Shown here one piece after another: positions 17,969 through 27,224 of a stretch of 64,000 nt of DNA (positions are counted from its first letter, which is position 1; each line of letters opens with the position of its first letter). The translations under genes and the position numbers were made by a program. The DNA is taken from positions 1 to 64,000 of the forward strand of contig CANJMF010000014.1 of NCBI GenBank assembly GCA_947475895.1. The letters run 5' to 3'. The DNA is from Fidelibacterota bacterium. Its GTDB lineage: Bacteria > Pseudomonadota > Alphaproteobacteria > Rhodospirillales > Rhodospirillaceae. Under the pieces are notes generated by a model. That model did no database searches and was not told the origin of the DNA. It worked only from the letters and a program-made list of their open reading frames with translations.

Positions 17969-19165
17969 ATGGACGGAAGTGCTCCTCACGTCGGTGCTGG
18001 AACGGGTATCGGACCGCTGAGCGGCTTACGGGTGTTGGATATGTCTAGGGTCCTGGCCGGCCCCTGGTGCACACAGTGTCTTGCGGATTTGGGCGCTGAA
18101 GTCTTGAAGATTGAAGCTCCGGGCGAGGGTGACGAAACCCGCACGTGGGGCCCTCCTTCCATGGGCGGCGTATCGGCTTATTTCGCATGTGCTAATCGTG
18201 CGAAGCAGAGCTTAATCGTCGACCTCAAGAGTGAGGCGGGACGCGATATGATCCGTGGCCTCGCAGCGAAGGCCGACATCCTCGTCGAGAACTTTAAAGG
18301 CGGCACCATGGAGCGCATGGGGCTGAGCTACGACGAACTCACGAAAATTAATCCGCGCCTGATATATTGCGCCATATCCGGTTATGGGCGCACGGGGCCG
18401 AATTCCGAACGCGCCGGGTATGACTTCGTCATTCAGGCTGAAACGGGGTTGATGTCCGTAACGGGTTTTCCCGACGGCGCGCCCACGAAAGTGGGTGTAG
18501 CTGTTTCCGATTTATTTTCGGGTCTTTATGCGTCTCAAGCCATTCTTGCCGCTGTCGTCGGCCGGGCGCGTACAGGACGCGGCACATTTATCGATGTGGC
18601 GCTGTTCGACTGCCAACTTGCGGCACTTGCTAACGTCGCGGCCAATGTGTTGGCGACGGGAGGAAGGCCAAAACGATACGGCAACGCGCATCCCAATGTA
18701 GTGCCGTATGAACTTTTTGATGCCGCTGATGGACCCATCGCGCTTGCGATCGGTAACGACCGGCAATTCCGGACCCTGTGCAATCGTGTGCTGGACCTGC
18801 CGGAACTTGTCACCGATCCTGATTTTTCCACCAACGCTTTGCGCGTTGTGAATCGCGTGCGGCTTCGCCCGCTCTTGGCGGACCGCATATTGAGCGCCCC
18901 CCGAAGCCATTGGCTCGCCCGCTTAAAGGCCGAGAGTCTTCCAGGAGGCGAACTGTTTTCCGTTGATGAAGCCTTGCAGTCGCCCCAAGCTGTTGAACGT
19001 GGCCTCGTGAAATGTTTCGATAGCGAGAATGGCGCCGACGCAGGTAGAATTAAGGTCGTTCGTTATCCAGTGAATTTTGGAGACGGGCTCCCCGATCCAA
19101 CACCGCCGCCGGCATTGGGAGAGGGCGGAGAAGAACTTGCTAACCGGTGGATGAAGAACGACTGA
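17969..19165 (+). CDS. CaiB/BaiF family (class III) CoA-transferase
   Basis: 398 residues from the ATG at 17969, two bases after the preceding stop. Class III CoA-transferases move CoA from a donor CoA ester to a carboxylic acid. Seen here: LRVLDMSRVLAGPWCTQ near the N-terminus, LGAEVLKIEAPG, DILVENFKGG, ISGYGRTGP and the catalytic Asp at about 152 in GYDFVIQAETGLM. The length is normal for the family. With the acyl-CoA dehydrogenase upstream, the IclR regulator 16 bases downstream and the MFS carrier, it forms an organic acid catabolic unit. It probably activates the imported acid. The donor and acceptor are unknown. Confidence 0.9.
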   Translation: MDGSAPHVGAGTGIGPLSGLRVLDMSRVLAGPWCTQCLADLGAEVLKIEAPGEGDETRTWGPPSMGGVSAYFACANRAKQSLIVDLKSEAGRDMIRGLAAKADILVENFKGGTMERMGLSYDELTKINPRLIYCAISGYGRTGPNSERAGYDFVIQAETGLMSVTGFPDGAPTKVGVAVSDLFSGLYASQAILAAVVGRARTGRGTFIDVALFDCQLAALANVAANVLATGGRPKRYGNAHPNVVPYELFDAADGPIALAIGNDRQFRTLCNRVLDLPELVTDPDFSTNALRVVNRVRLRPLLADRILSAPRSHWLARLKAESLPGGELFSVDEALQSPQAVERGLVKCFDSENGADAGRIKVVRYPVNFGDGLPDPTPPPALGEGGEELANRWMKND

Positions 19166-19181
19166 ACTACAGGAATATAAA

Positions 19182-20042
19182 ATGCCAAGACAAAGCGCGA
19201 AGGTGGTGAAGCTTGAGGATCCGGAAAAGAGCCAGGTAAGCGGCGCACTGGCCCGCGGCCTCGCCATACTCGACGTGCTGGTTGATACGCCGCAATCCTT
19301 ATCCTTGGCAGAAGTTGCCAAACGCGCGAGCTTGGATCTCAGCACCACGATGCGCCTTCTTCGTACGCTTGAAGAAGCGCGTTACGTTCTGCGCGTAGAC
19401 AATGGCAAGCGGTACATCGGCTCGCCGCGCGCAACGTTGCCGTTGCCGATCCTTCATCCCCTCAGACAGTTTTGTCGGGAAGCTTTTCCAAATCTGAGCG
19501 AGCTCTCAGCTTCTGTAAAAGCCACCGTGGTGTTGGTGGCGTTCATCGAGCACGAGCGCATGGCAATCGACATCGCTCAGGTGTCGGGCTCGCTCGCACC
19601 CTACTATCGCACCTGGTTGGATGGCCCTTTGCATGCTTCGGGATCTGGCAAAGCGCTGCTGGCCACGCTTCCGGCTTCACGGCGCGAGGCGCTGATCGGG
19701 CGGGGGCCTTATCCCGCCATAACGGAATTCTCGATCACTGACCCCGCGAAATTGACTGACGATATCGAGAAAGGCACCGAGCGAGGTTATTACGTGGCTC
19801 GCGACGAGCACATCGTCGGTTTGACCGCGATATCCGCCAATATTCCGACGTGGCAGGGCGTCAATGTCGGTTGCTTTGTCATGACGGGTCACACGCGTGA
19901 CTGCACGGAAGCTCACACCGCCACGGCGGGCGCGCAGCTTCAGCGCGCCGCGCAACTGTTTCGTCATCAAGTTCCCAGTATCAGTGCTTTTAGCCAGTAT
20001 GTTGGAAGCGCATCTGGTCGCGGCGAGGGCGGTCGGGGTTAA
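19182..20042 (+). CDS. IclR family transcriptional regulator
   Basis: 286 residues. The N-terminal winged helix-turn-helix is seen as GALARGLAILDVLVDTPQSL, LAEVAKRASLDLSTTMRLLRTLEEARYV in sequence order. The C-terminal effector domain has GPLHASGSGKALLATLP and RGYYVARDEHIVGLTAISA, as in other IclR proteins. These act as repressors or activators of catabolic genes in response to the substrate or an intermediate. It lies in the same transcript direction between the CoA-transferase and RraA-like genes, so it probably controls this operon and the divergent MFS gene from the AT-rich region before 16782. ATG start with AGGAA upstream. Confidence 0.92.
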   Translation: MPRQSAKVVKLEDPEKSQVSGALARGLAILDVLVDTPQSLSLAEVAKRASLDLSTTMRLLRTLEEARYVLRVDNGKRYIGSPRATLPLPILHPLRQFCREAFPNLSELSASVKATVVLVAFIEHERMAIDIAQVSGSLAPYYRTWLDGPLHASGSGKALLATLPASRREALIGRGPYPAITEFSITDPAKLTDDIEKGTERGYYVARDEHIVGLTAISANIPTWQGVNVGCFVMTGHTRDCTEAHTATAGAQLQRAAQLFRHQVPSISAFSQYVGSASGRGEGGRG

Positions 20043-20098
20043 ACACTTCGCGCGACAGCACGCAGGACGCGGCCTTAAGGGTCAAATGGAGGTGATCT

Positions 20099-20752
20099 GT
20101 GTTAAGTGATCCATTGGCTTTTTTGAACCGCTGCAAGGCACTAAGCGTCTGCATGTGGTCTGATGCGCTCGATGAATGCGGGCTATCCGGTGTCATTTTA
20201 GATCTTTCGCAAAGAAGTGGAGGCCATCGTTTCGCCGGCTATGCTGTCACGGCCCGTCACCAAATGGGCCCTCATGGGCATTGTTCCGGCGCCGACCTTG
20301 GCGTTACCCAAATGTTGGAAGCCACAGGACGGGGCCAAGTTCTTTTGGTGGAGATGGGCGGCGTAAAGGTATCGACCTTTGGCGGCCTTGCTGCCGCGAC
20401 GGCCGTGGCAAACGGAGCGGTGGCCGTCATTATCGACGGTGGCTGCCGGGATCTGGGAGAAATTCAAGCGACTGGTCTTTGGCTCGCGAGCCGACATGTC
20501 GTGCCCACCTCGGGTAAGAAGCGGGCAAAAATGGTGGCCTTGGGCGAGCGCATTATGATCTCGGGAATTTCAGTCGCGGCCGGTGATCTGGTGGTCGGCG
20601 ATGAAACCGGAATCGCGGTTGTTCCAAGTGCGGACATCCAACGCGTACTGGAAATCGCCGAGGGCAAGCTGGCTCAAGATCTGCAAATGGAACACGCGCT
20701 CAAGGCCGGGCGCACTTTCGCGGAAGCAGCGTCCGAAGCGAAATATTTCTAG
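20099..20752 (+). CDS. RraA-like protein (HMG/CHA-type class II aldolase family)
   Basis: 217 residues from a GTG preceded by GGAGGTGA. The fold is the RraA/demethylmenaquinone methyltransferase-like family. The conserved segment STFGGLAAATAVANGAVAV and IIDGGCRDLGEI holds the Arg-Asp pair that binds pyruvate and metal in HMG/CHA aldolases, and GDETGIAVVP is the family's C-terminal mark. A catabolic setting (CoA-transferase, dehydrogenase, IclR) makes a role in cleaving a hydroxy-oxoacid, or decarboxylating oxaloacetate, more likely than the RNase E inhibitor role of E. coli RraA. The substrate is not known. Confidence 0.87.
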   Translation: MLSDPLAFLNRCKALSVCMWSDALDECGLSGVILDLSQRSGGHRFAGYAVTARHQMGPHGHCSGADLGVTQMLEATGRGQVLLVEMGGVKVSTFGGLAAATAVANGAVAVIIDGGCRDLGEIQATGLWLASRHVVPTSGKKRAKMVALGERIMISGISVAAGDLVVGDETGIAVVPSADIQRVLEIAEGKLAQDLQMEHALKAGRTFAEAASEAKYF

Positions 20753-21056
20753 TTTCGGTCGTGCGCCTTAAGCAATCGGACGCAGTCAATACGGCCACAA
20801 TTCACACGCGTCGCCACAGGCGTTCACGTTGCCGGCTATTCAGTCAGCTGGGCTGTCTCCTTTAGTCAGGACGACGAGCCGCCCCTTTTGCCTGACCTCA
20901 CGCGAGCCAAAGCCCCGAAATCGCAGTAATTCCCTCGGTCATCCTCTTTGCCGCACCGCACGCTATGCGGGAAGGGCGCTTGCAATGAGAATATCAAAAA
21001 CATTTAGTTAAAGTACCAATAAAAAGTAGTTACAATATCAATAACGGGGGGATTCT
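20753..21056. promoter_or_regulatory. Leader region of TonB receptor 2
   Basis: About 300 bases with no credible gene. The last 70 bases (from about 20985) are AT-rich and should carry the promoter of receptor 2. A GGGGGG ribosome site stands 6 bases before its ATG. Confidence 0.45.
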
Positions 21057-23837
21057 ATGCTCAATAAAGAGAAGCTTTTTGATTCGGTATCGCAAGTCGC
21101 GCTGACGGCTTTTGCGGTGACCGCGCTCGGCGCGCTTACTCCTGCCTTTGCAGCGCAGACCGCCGCAACTACCGCCAATACCACTGAAGTCGAAGAAGTC
21201 GTCGTCACCGGATCGCGCGTTGTTCGCGACGGATATGAAGCGCCGACGCCTGTCACCGTGGTTGGGCTAGAAGCGATTGAGCAAAACGCACCTGCAGTTC
21301 TCGCCGACGCACTTACTAAACTTCCGCAATTTGCCGGCACCATTTCTGCAGCGACCGCGCCTTTCTCGTCGCGCACCGCTGGTACCGCCATTCTCAATCT
21401 TCGCAATTTGGGCACAAAGCGTACGCTGGTACTGGTTGATGGCCAGCGCTACGCCCCAGGTAATACGGACGGCAGTGTCGACGTTAATACCGTTCCATCC
21501 GCGCTGATTCAGCGCATCGATATCGTGACCGGGGGTGCGTCCGCTGCGTGGGGTTCGGACGCCGTCGCGGGCGTTGTAAACTTTGTGCTGGATTCAAATT
21601 TCACCGGCCTTAAAGGGCAAGTTCAGGGTGGTGTGTCGGAACATGGCGACAACGGCCAGTTCGGCACGACACTGAGTTACGGCATGCCGGTGGGCGACCG
21701 CGGCCATATTATTTTGAGCGCTGAGTATTTTACCAGCCCGGGCATTCGCACCATTCAAGACCGCGATTGGTCGAAAGATCCGCGGCAGAATACGCTCTTC
21801 ACCAATCCAACCTACACGGCGACCAATGGTCAGCCGCGCTTTATGCTGATCCCATACGTTTATCAGACGGATATCGCATACAACGGCTTGATCTATTCCG
21901 GACCACTGAAAGGCACCACGTTCACCGACGACGGCAGGCCGACGCCATATCAGTACGGCAGACTGGTCTCGGGCACGTTTCAGGCGTTTGATCGTCCCAC
22001 AGAGAATTATTTCTCCGGCCGAGAAGAGCCGCTAGTCAACGCTTTAACGCGCGGTTCGTTCTTCTTCCGCGGGAGCTACGAACTGACCGATTCACTTACG
22101 GCGCGGTTCACCGCCCTGTATAACGAGACCACCGTTTCCGACCATTTCAACGCGATCAATTATCTGTCTGCGCCGCGCGCAACCAACATGGTGATCCAAC
22201 GCGATAACGCATTTCTGGATGCGACAACGCGGGCACGGATGGTGACGGCAAATGTCACGAACTTCGTCCTCGCGAAAGGTTTCCGCGAGTTGCCGGCACA
22301 GCGCGTCTTTAACCGGAACGACGTCTCTAGCTTTACGCCGAGCCTAGAAGGCAAGTTCGAAAACGGCTGGACGTGGAGCGCTTACTTCACGCATTCCAAT
22401 AACCAGTACAAATTGGAACTGAGAGACACCGTGAATTACCCGCGTGTGACTCTTGCGACGGATGCCGTCTTTAATTCGGCCGGTAGCATTGTCTGCCGTT
22501 CGACGCTGACCAATCCGACCAATGGGTGCATACCGATCGATCCCTTTGGAACTGGCGGCGTCAGTCAGGCCGCATTTAATTGGATGTCGGGTGTGTCGTA
22601 TCAAAAAGGCGATATGTCGCGTAATGCGGCCGGCGCTCAGATGCACGGCGATATGTTCTCGACCTGGGCCGGTCCGATTTCGTTCGCGGTCGGCGGCGAA
22701 TGGCGCGTAGACGAAGCCAACTTCACCTCCGATTTGTCGTCGCAAAACAATGAATGGCTGTCCGGGAACTACAAACCCATCGCCGGCAAATTTAGTGTGT
22801 GGGAAGGGTTCGGTGAAGTTGTCGTACCCCTCGCAAAAGATGAGACGTGGGCTAAGGCATTAGATCTCAATGCGGCGGCGCGTTTCACGGACTATAATCT
22901 CGCGGGGTCGGTCGCGACCTGGAAGATCGGCGCCACGTATGCCCCGATTGATGACATTCACTTCCGTGTGACCCGCTCACGCGACATCCGTGCTCCAAAC
23001 ATCAACGAGCTCTTTACAGGTGCCGAGCAAACGATTGCGACGGTAAGAGATCCTTTCGACCCGGTCTCGCCGAATGCTTCGAAAACGATCCTTCAATTTG
23101 CCGGCGGCAACACAAAGCTTACGCCTGAAAAGGCCGATACGACCTCGTTCGGCGTCGTACTTCAGCCAACATTCTTGCCGGGTTTCAGCGCATCGATCGA
23201 CTACTACAACATCGATGTTAAGGACACGATTGGGCAGCTAACGCTTCAGGACGAAGTCGACCGCTGCGTAGCCGGCAATCAGGCCCTATGCGCGCTCTTT
23301 ACGCGGACTGCGAACGGGTCGCTTGCGACGATTACGCGGCCGTTCCTGAACCTGGCGTTTGCGACGAACCGGGGTATCGACTTCGACGCACGGTATACGA
23401 CGCCGCTCTTTGGCGGCGACATCAGTGTTCAATTCCTCGCCACGTATCTTGCCGAAAATTCCACCTCAGACGGCACGAAGAAAATCGACCGCGCCGGCGA
23501 TGCGGGTGTTGGTTACACGCCTCATTGGAGGGGAGACTTGATATTCACCTATAGCCTTGAACCCGCCACGGTGTTTACGACCCTTCATTACGTGGGTGCT
23601 GGCAATTACGACAATACTCTTAAGGAAGGCACGGATCTTGTCGGCAACCACATTCCGAGCCGCTTGTATGTAAACATCGGCGGTACGTGGAAAATTGAAA
23701 CGTCTTCGGTCAACTACGAAGTCTATTTGAACATGGACAACGTCGCGGACGTGACGCCGCCGTTCCCGATGTTGCTCAATCCAAACTACGATCGTATCGG
23801 GCGTATGTTCAGAGGCGGGCTCCGCTTCAAGTACTAA
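21057..23837 (+). CDS. TonB-dependent receptor 2
   Basis: 926 residues. A signal peptide covers about 1-32 (ending PAFAAQ), followed by Ton box-like EEVVVTGSRVVRDGYEAP. The plug is LVLVDGQRYAPG with IDIVTGGASAAWGSDAVAG. The barrel ends GGLRFKY with a C-terminal aromatic, as outer membrane proteins do. There is no STN domain. It is a more distant relative of receptors 1 and 3 but shares their loop cysteines (CRSTLTNPTNGC) and the VTRSRDIRAPN segment. A PAL-like propeller gene follows at 24017 after a hairpin, repeating the receptor-propeller pairing. The ligand is unknown. Confidence 0.92.
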   Translation: MLNKEKLFDSVSQVALTAFAVTALGALTPAFAAQTAATTANTTEVEEVVVTGSRVVRDGYEAPTPVTVVGLEAIEQNAPAVLADALTKLPQFAGTISAATAPFSSRTAGTAILNLRNLGTKRTLVLVDGQRYAPGNTDGSVDVNTVPSALIQRIDIVTGGASAAWGSDAVAGVVNFVLDSNFTGLKGQVQGGVSEHGDNGQFGTTLSYGMPVGDRGHIILSAEYFTSPGIRTIQDRDWSKDPRQNTLFTNPTYTATNGQPRFMLIPYVYQTDIAYNGLIYSGPLKGTTFTDDGRPTPYQYGRLVSGTFQAFDRPTENYFSGREEPLVNALTRGSFFFRGSYELTDSLTARFTALYNETTVSDHFNAINYLSAPRATNMVIQRDNAFLDATTRARMVTANVTNFVLAKGFRELPAQRVFNRNDVSSFTPSLEGKFENGWTWSAYFTHSNNQYKLELRDTVNYPRVTLATDAVFNSAGSIVCRSTLTNPTNGCIPIDPFGTGGVSQAAFNWMSGVSYQKGDMSRNAAGAQMHGDMFSTWAGPISFAVGGEWRVDEANFTSDLSSQNNEWLSGNYKPIAGKFSVWEGFGEVVVPLAKDETWAKALDLNAAARFTDYNLAGSVATWKIGATYAPIDDIHFRVTRSRDIRAPNINELFTGAEQTIATVRDPFDPVSPNASKTILQFAGGNTKLTPEKADTTSFGVVLQPTFLPGFSASIDYYNIDVKDTIGQLTLQDEVDRCVAGNQALCALFTRTANGSLATITRPFLNLAFATNRGIDFDARYTTPLFGGDISVQFLATYLAENSTSDGTKKIDRAGDAGVGYTPHWRGDLIFTYSLEPATVFTTLHYVGAGNYDNTLKEGTDLVGNHIPSRLYVNIGGTWKIETSSVNYEVYLNMDNVADVTPPFPMLLNPNYDRIGRMFRGGLRFKY

Positions 23838-23849
23838 CATGTGCTTCCG

Positions 23850-23874
23850 GGTGGCGTGATTGACTCACGCCACC
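23850..23874 (+). terminator. Intercistronic hairpin between receptor 2 and propeller 2
   Basis: Perfect 10-bp stem GGTGGCGTGA (23850-23859) with TCACGCCACC (23865-23874), loop TTGAC, no T-run. It occupies the same place, with a similar loop, as the hairpin between receptor 1 and propeller 1. Confidence 0.6.
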
Positions 23875-24016
23875 TCAAAGCTTCGCAGGTGTCTTCGATA
23901 TAATGACTGCTTATGGCCTCGCGCGACGCTTTCGCCCAGTGTCGATCGTGATTAATTGAGGCCTGTCGCTGATAACGCATCTTCAAAATTAATTTTTCCC
24001 TGGGGAGGGATGAGCG

Positions 24017-25108
24017 ATGTTTAGGAATTTTCCGGTAGCCGTTACTTCGCGATTTGTCGCCGCTGCATTGGCAGCCTGCCTTCTGGGCAGCACGAGCCTC
24101 TCCGCATCTGCACAGCAGGTTCCGGAACTTCCATACGAAGTTGATTCGAATGTGATCAAGATTCCCAAGGGCCTTTACATGGGGGAACAACCCTCTGTAG
24201 CGATTAACTCAAAAGGCCACATCTTCATTTACCCGCGCGCGGGAAGCCCGGGCTCGAACCCGTTGTATCATTTTAAAGCTGCGCGGTTGTTTGAATTTGG
24301 TGCCGACGGCACGTTCATTCGTGAAATTGGTGAGAATCTGATCAGCATGAATTGGGCGCACTCTGTCCGTATCGACAAGTACGACAACATTTGGATCGTC
24401 GACGCCGGGACGAGCATGGTGACGAAGTTCAATCCGGAAGGCGAAGTCATGATGGTCCTCGGCCGCCGTCAAGAATCGATGCAAGAGGCGCTTCCTGAGG
24501 ACGCGCCGCCACGTCAATACGCCTTCCACGAGCCGACCGGTATCGCATTTGACTCGAAAGACAATATTTATGTCTCCGACGGGTACAAGAATTCACGTGT
24601 GGCGAAATTCGATAAAGATGGCGCATGGGTGAAAGCTTGGGGCGAGAAGGGTAGCGGTCCGGGTCAATTCAAGACGCCGCACGGCATCGCTATCGATGCC
24701 AAGGACAACGTTTATGTGGCCGATCGCGGCAATAATCGCATTCAGATTTTCAACGCTGATGGAAAATTCTTACGGCAGATTACCGAAAATGTTCCAGAAG
24801 CGCCGGGCACAATTCCCAGCAAAATGTATCAATACAATAAGCCGGGCGGCAGTTACGATTCGTTGTTTCCGATGGATGTTTGCATCACGCAAGGCACAAC
24901 GCAGTATCTCTACGCGGTTGACCATACGCCGGGTCGAATTTTCAAATTTACGTTAGAGGGCAAGCTTCTCGGTGTATTCGGCCGACCGGGATTGAAGCCA
25001 GGTCAATTGGCTCACGTACATGGAATCAACTGCACCACTGAAAACGTCGTCTACACCGCCGAGCGCGCTGGTTGGCGCATTCAGAAGTTCACGGTGAAAA
25101 GCAAATAA
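24017..25108 (+). CDS. Secreted NHL/six-bladed propeller, PAL-like (propeller 2)
   Basis: 363 residues with a signal peptide ending near residue 32 (SLSASAQQ). PAL-site equivalents are R74 (FIYPR), H115 (WAHSVRID), Y190 (DGYKNSR), H222 (PHGIAID), R237 (ADRGNNR) and H335 (HVHGINC). The start ATG is preceded by GGGGAGGG. It differs from propellers 3 and 4 more than they differ from each other, but the order of motifs is the same. It probably acts in the periplasm or at the surface with receptor 2. Catalysis (alpha-hydroxyglycine cleavage or another zinc-dependent lyase reaction) is inferred, not shown. A long perfect hairpin follows the gene. Confidence 0.85.
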   Translation: MFRNFPVAVTSRFVAAALAACLLGSTSLSASAQQVPELPYEVDSNVIKIPKGLYMGEQPSVAINSKGHIFIYPRAGSPGSNPLYHFKAARLFEFGADGTFIREIGENLISMNWAHSVRIDKYDNIWIVDAGTSMVTKFNPEGEVMMVLGRRQESMQEALPEDAPPRQYAFHEPTGIAFDSKDNIYVSDGYKNSRVAKFDKDGAWVKAWGEKGSGPGQFKTPHGIAIDAKDNVYVADRGNNRIQIFNADGKFLRQITENVPEAPGTIPSKMYQYNKPGGSYDSLFPMDVCITQGTTQYLYAVDHTPGRIFKFTLEGKLLGVFGRPGLKPGQLAHVHGINCTTENVVYTAERAGWRIQKFTVKSK

Positions 25109-25121
25109 AGCGGATCCGATC

Positions 25122-25155
25122 CTTTGACGGCGGTCCCGCGCGGCCGCCGTCAAAG
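25122..25155 (+). terminator. Hairpin after propeller 2
   Basis: Perfect 12-bp stem CTTTGACGGCGG (25122-25133) with CCGCCGTCAAAG (25144-25155). A run of T appears only 40 bases later, at about 25194. It lies between convergent genes. Confidence 0.65.
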
Positions 25156-25245
25156 CCGATTTCGGAGGAAGCGCGGCTCAATCGTGCCGGGTCTTTTTTT
25201 TGAAAAATGGGCAACTGAACAATAAAGTTCATTTAGCCGCATACG

Positions 25246-27171
25246 CTAAAAATCCGTCACCCATTGTGCGGTAAAGCGGCGCGGTAGGGTCGGCGTATAC
25301 GCACCCGATCCAGAAACACTCCAGCCATAAGCGTCAGTTACGTTTAGCACGCGCGCTCTCAAAGATCCCGACGTCCCGAAAATTTTAAAAACATAGCGCG
25401 CGCCAAGATCGAGCGTTGTGTTGGCGCCAAGGTGAACAGTATTTGTTCTCGTAGCGTAGACCGAACCGTCCTGGTTTATCTGGCCGTCTACTGAAAAGCC
25501 CTGCCATGCGGACGGGCCATACTGCATGTTCAAGCGAATGTTGCGATTGGGTCGTCCTACAGGAACTGGAGCGATAAAACTCGCGACGGCAGCATTTGCT
25601 TCGATTCGTGCCTTTAAGAACATGGCGCCTGCAACTACCGTTAATCCGGGCGCAAGTTGCCCAGAGAGCGAGAGCTCAGCGCCGCGGTGACTTAAGCTGC
25701 CGACATGGGTAAAAAGATTGGTGGCGTTGCGGTCGAAGTAAGGCTTCTTCACTTCAAATAAGCCCGCGATCAAAGTCAGGCGTGGGTTGAGGCGGTAACG
25801 AATTCCAGCATCGACCTGCTCAGTAAGGCTGGCGGGCATAGCTTCGCCGCGATTAGTGGCGGTTTCCGGTGCGATGCCGGACTCTTCCAGGCCGCGTGTA
25901 TAGCTGCCGTAGAGCGCTAAGTTAGGACTCAGATACGCGGCCACAGTTCCGTTATAGAGCCATGGTTGAGACTCTGTGCGCGCCGGCGGCAATCCGGTCT
26001 GAGTGACCTCGCGGCTATAAATGCTTTTCTGCGCGCCAACGCTGATCTCACCGATATCGCGCCAACGGCCAACGTAGGAAACGCCGGGCGTGACCTGCGT
26101 AATCTGGTCAAGTCCCGCATCGGCGATGACGAAGGGGGGCGCGGGCCGTGGATCATAAACACCGATCTGCGCGGGCCCGAATGCGTATGCACCCCCGCCT
26201 CCAAAAACGTGCTCGGCGTCCCGGCCGCGAACCGCGATGTGAAGCGTATGCTGGCGTGGGCCGTCGATGAACGTGCGTGTAAGGCGCACTTCTCCGGAAT
26301 TCGAGAGGTCACGGTTCGGCGCGCTGCGTAACACGTCAAGATCTCCAGAGCCGTCGGGTTTGACGTTGCGATAAAACGTAAAATATTCAGCGGATAGATG
26401 ATGTGTCGAGCGGAAGATACCGGCGCGAAGCAGCCAGTCGTCATACAGGCGTGCGGACACGATCGCGCCATAGTGATCCGTATTGCGATGGCGGCGCGCC
26501 CAAGGCTGACCGAAATAGAAGGTGCGATCGAACTCCGGAGGCACGACGCCTCCGGCCGTGAAGATAAGGGGCGAAATCTCGCCACGCATTTCGTGCCCTT
26601 GCTTGAACACGATAACGTCAACGGTTTCGCTGGGCGTCCAGTTCAGCAAGCCGCCGTAAACCACACGCGTTAGGTCAGCTCCGAAATCGCTTTTGAGGTT
26701 GTAGCCCGTCGCGGTCAGAAGGCCGCTCAGTTTGCCGGGCACGATCGGCGCCGCGACCTCTACATCGCCCTGAAAGCTCCCGCTATATGGTCCGTATGTG
26801 AGGGCGACGCTGCCGCCGAAATGATCTCCTGGTCGCCGTAGTTTGATGTCCACGATGCCCGTCGGAGCGGGGAAGGGATATGACTGCGCGCTCATGCCGA
26901 CACGCATTGAGGTCTCGGCATAGATCCGGCCTTGCGTGATATTTTGTTGATCGAAGTAAAGGCCGTTCAGGCGAATGTTGCCGGCTTGGCCGGGATTGAA
27001 ACCGCGCGCGCTATTTGAGCTATATAGACCGACCGTCTCGTTCCCGACCGAAACCCCAAATGCGTCTTCGGCGGCGTTCACGGCGTTTTCTGCCGCGCGC
27101 TGCGCCTGTACAGACGCTCCCACAACCGTCATCGCGACGGTAACGGCCGCGCATAACAATATCCGTCTCAT
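25246..27171 (-). CDS. TonB-dependent receptor 4 (siderophore-receptor-like, short plug)
   Basis: 641 residues from the ATG at 27171, chosen because GGGGG precedes it and the signal peptide MRRILLCAAVTVAMTVVGA follows at once; the frame stays open to 27222. The plug region is recognisable (SARGFNPGQAGNIRLNGLYF) but short, and no clear Ton box was seen. The barrel has repeats typical of FhuA/FpvA-type receptors (LYGSYTRGLEESG, RLTLIAGLFEVKKPYF, VGRPNRNIRLNMQY) and ends in VTDF. It belongs to a different branch from receptors 1-3. It lies 53 bases after the MDR gene on the same strand and converges on propeller 2. Confidence 0.85.
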   Translation of the reverse strand: MRRILLCAAVTVAMTVVGASVQAQRAAENAVNAAEDAFGVSVGNETVGLYSSNSARGFNPGQAGNIRLNGLYFDQQNITQGRIYAETSMRVGMSAQSYPFPAPTGIVDIKLRRPGDHFGGSVALTYGPYSGSFQGDVEVAAPIVPGKLSGLLTATGYNLKSDFGADLTRVVYGGLLNWTPSETVDVIVFKQGHEMRGEISPLIFTAGGVVPPEFDRTFYFGQPWARRHRNTDHYGAIVSARLYDDWLLRAGIFRSTHHLSAEYFTFYRNVKPDGSGDLDVLRSAPNRDLSNSGEVRLTRTFIDGPRQHTLHIAVRGRDAEHVFGGGGAYAFGPAQIGVYDPRPAPPFVIADAGLDQITQVTPGVSYVGRWRDIGEISVGAQKSIYSREVTQTGLPPARTESQPWLYNGTVAAYLSPNLALYGSYTRGLEESGIAPETATNRGEAMPASLTEQVDAGIRYRLNPRLTLIAGLFEVKKPYFDRNATNLFTHVGSLSHRGAELSLSGQLAPGLTVVAGAMFLKARIEANAAVASFIAPVPVGRPNRNIRLNMQYGPSAWQGFSVDGQINQDGSVYATRTNTVHLGANTTLDLGARYVFKIFGTSGSLRARVLNVTDAYGWSVSGSGAYTPTLPRRFTAQWVTDF

Positions 27172-27224
27172 TTTACCCCCGACGCGTCCGTGTCTATCAC
27201 ACGACACTTTTAACGGCCGCACCT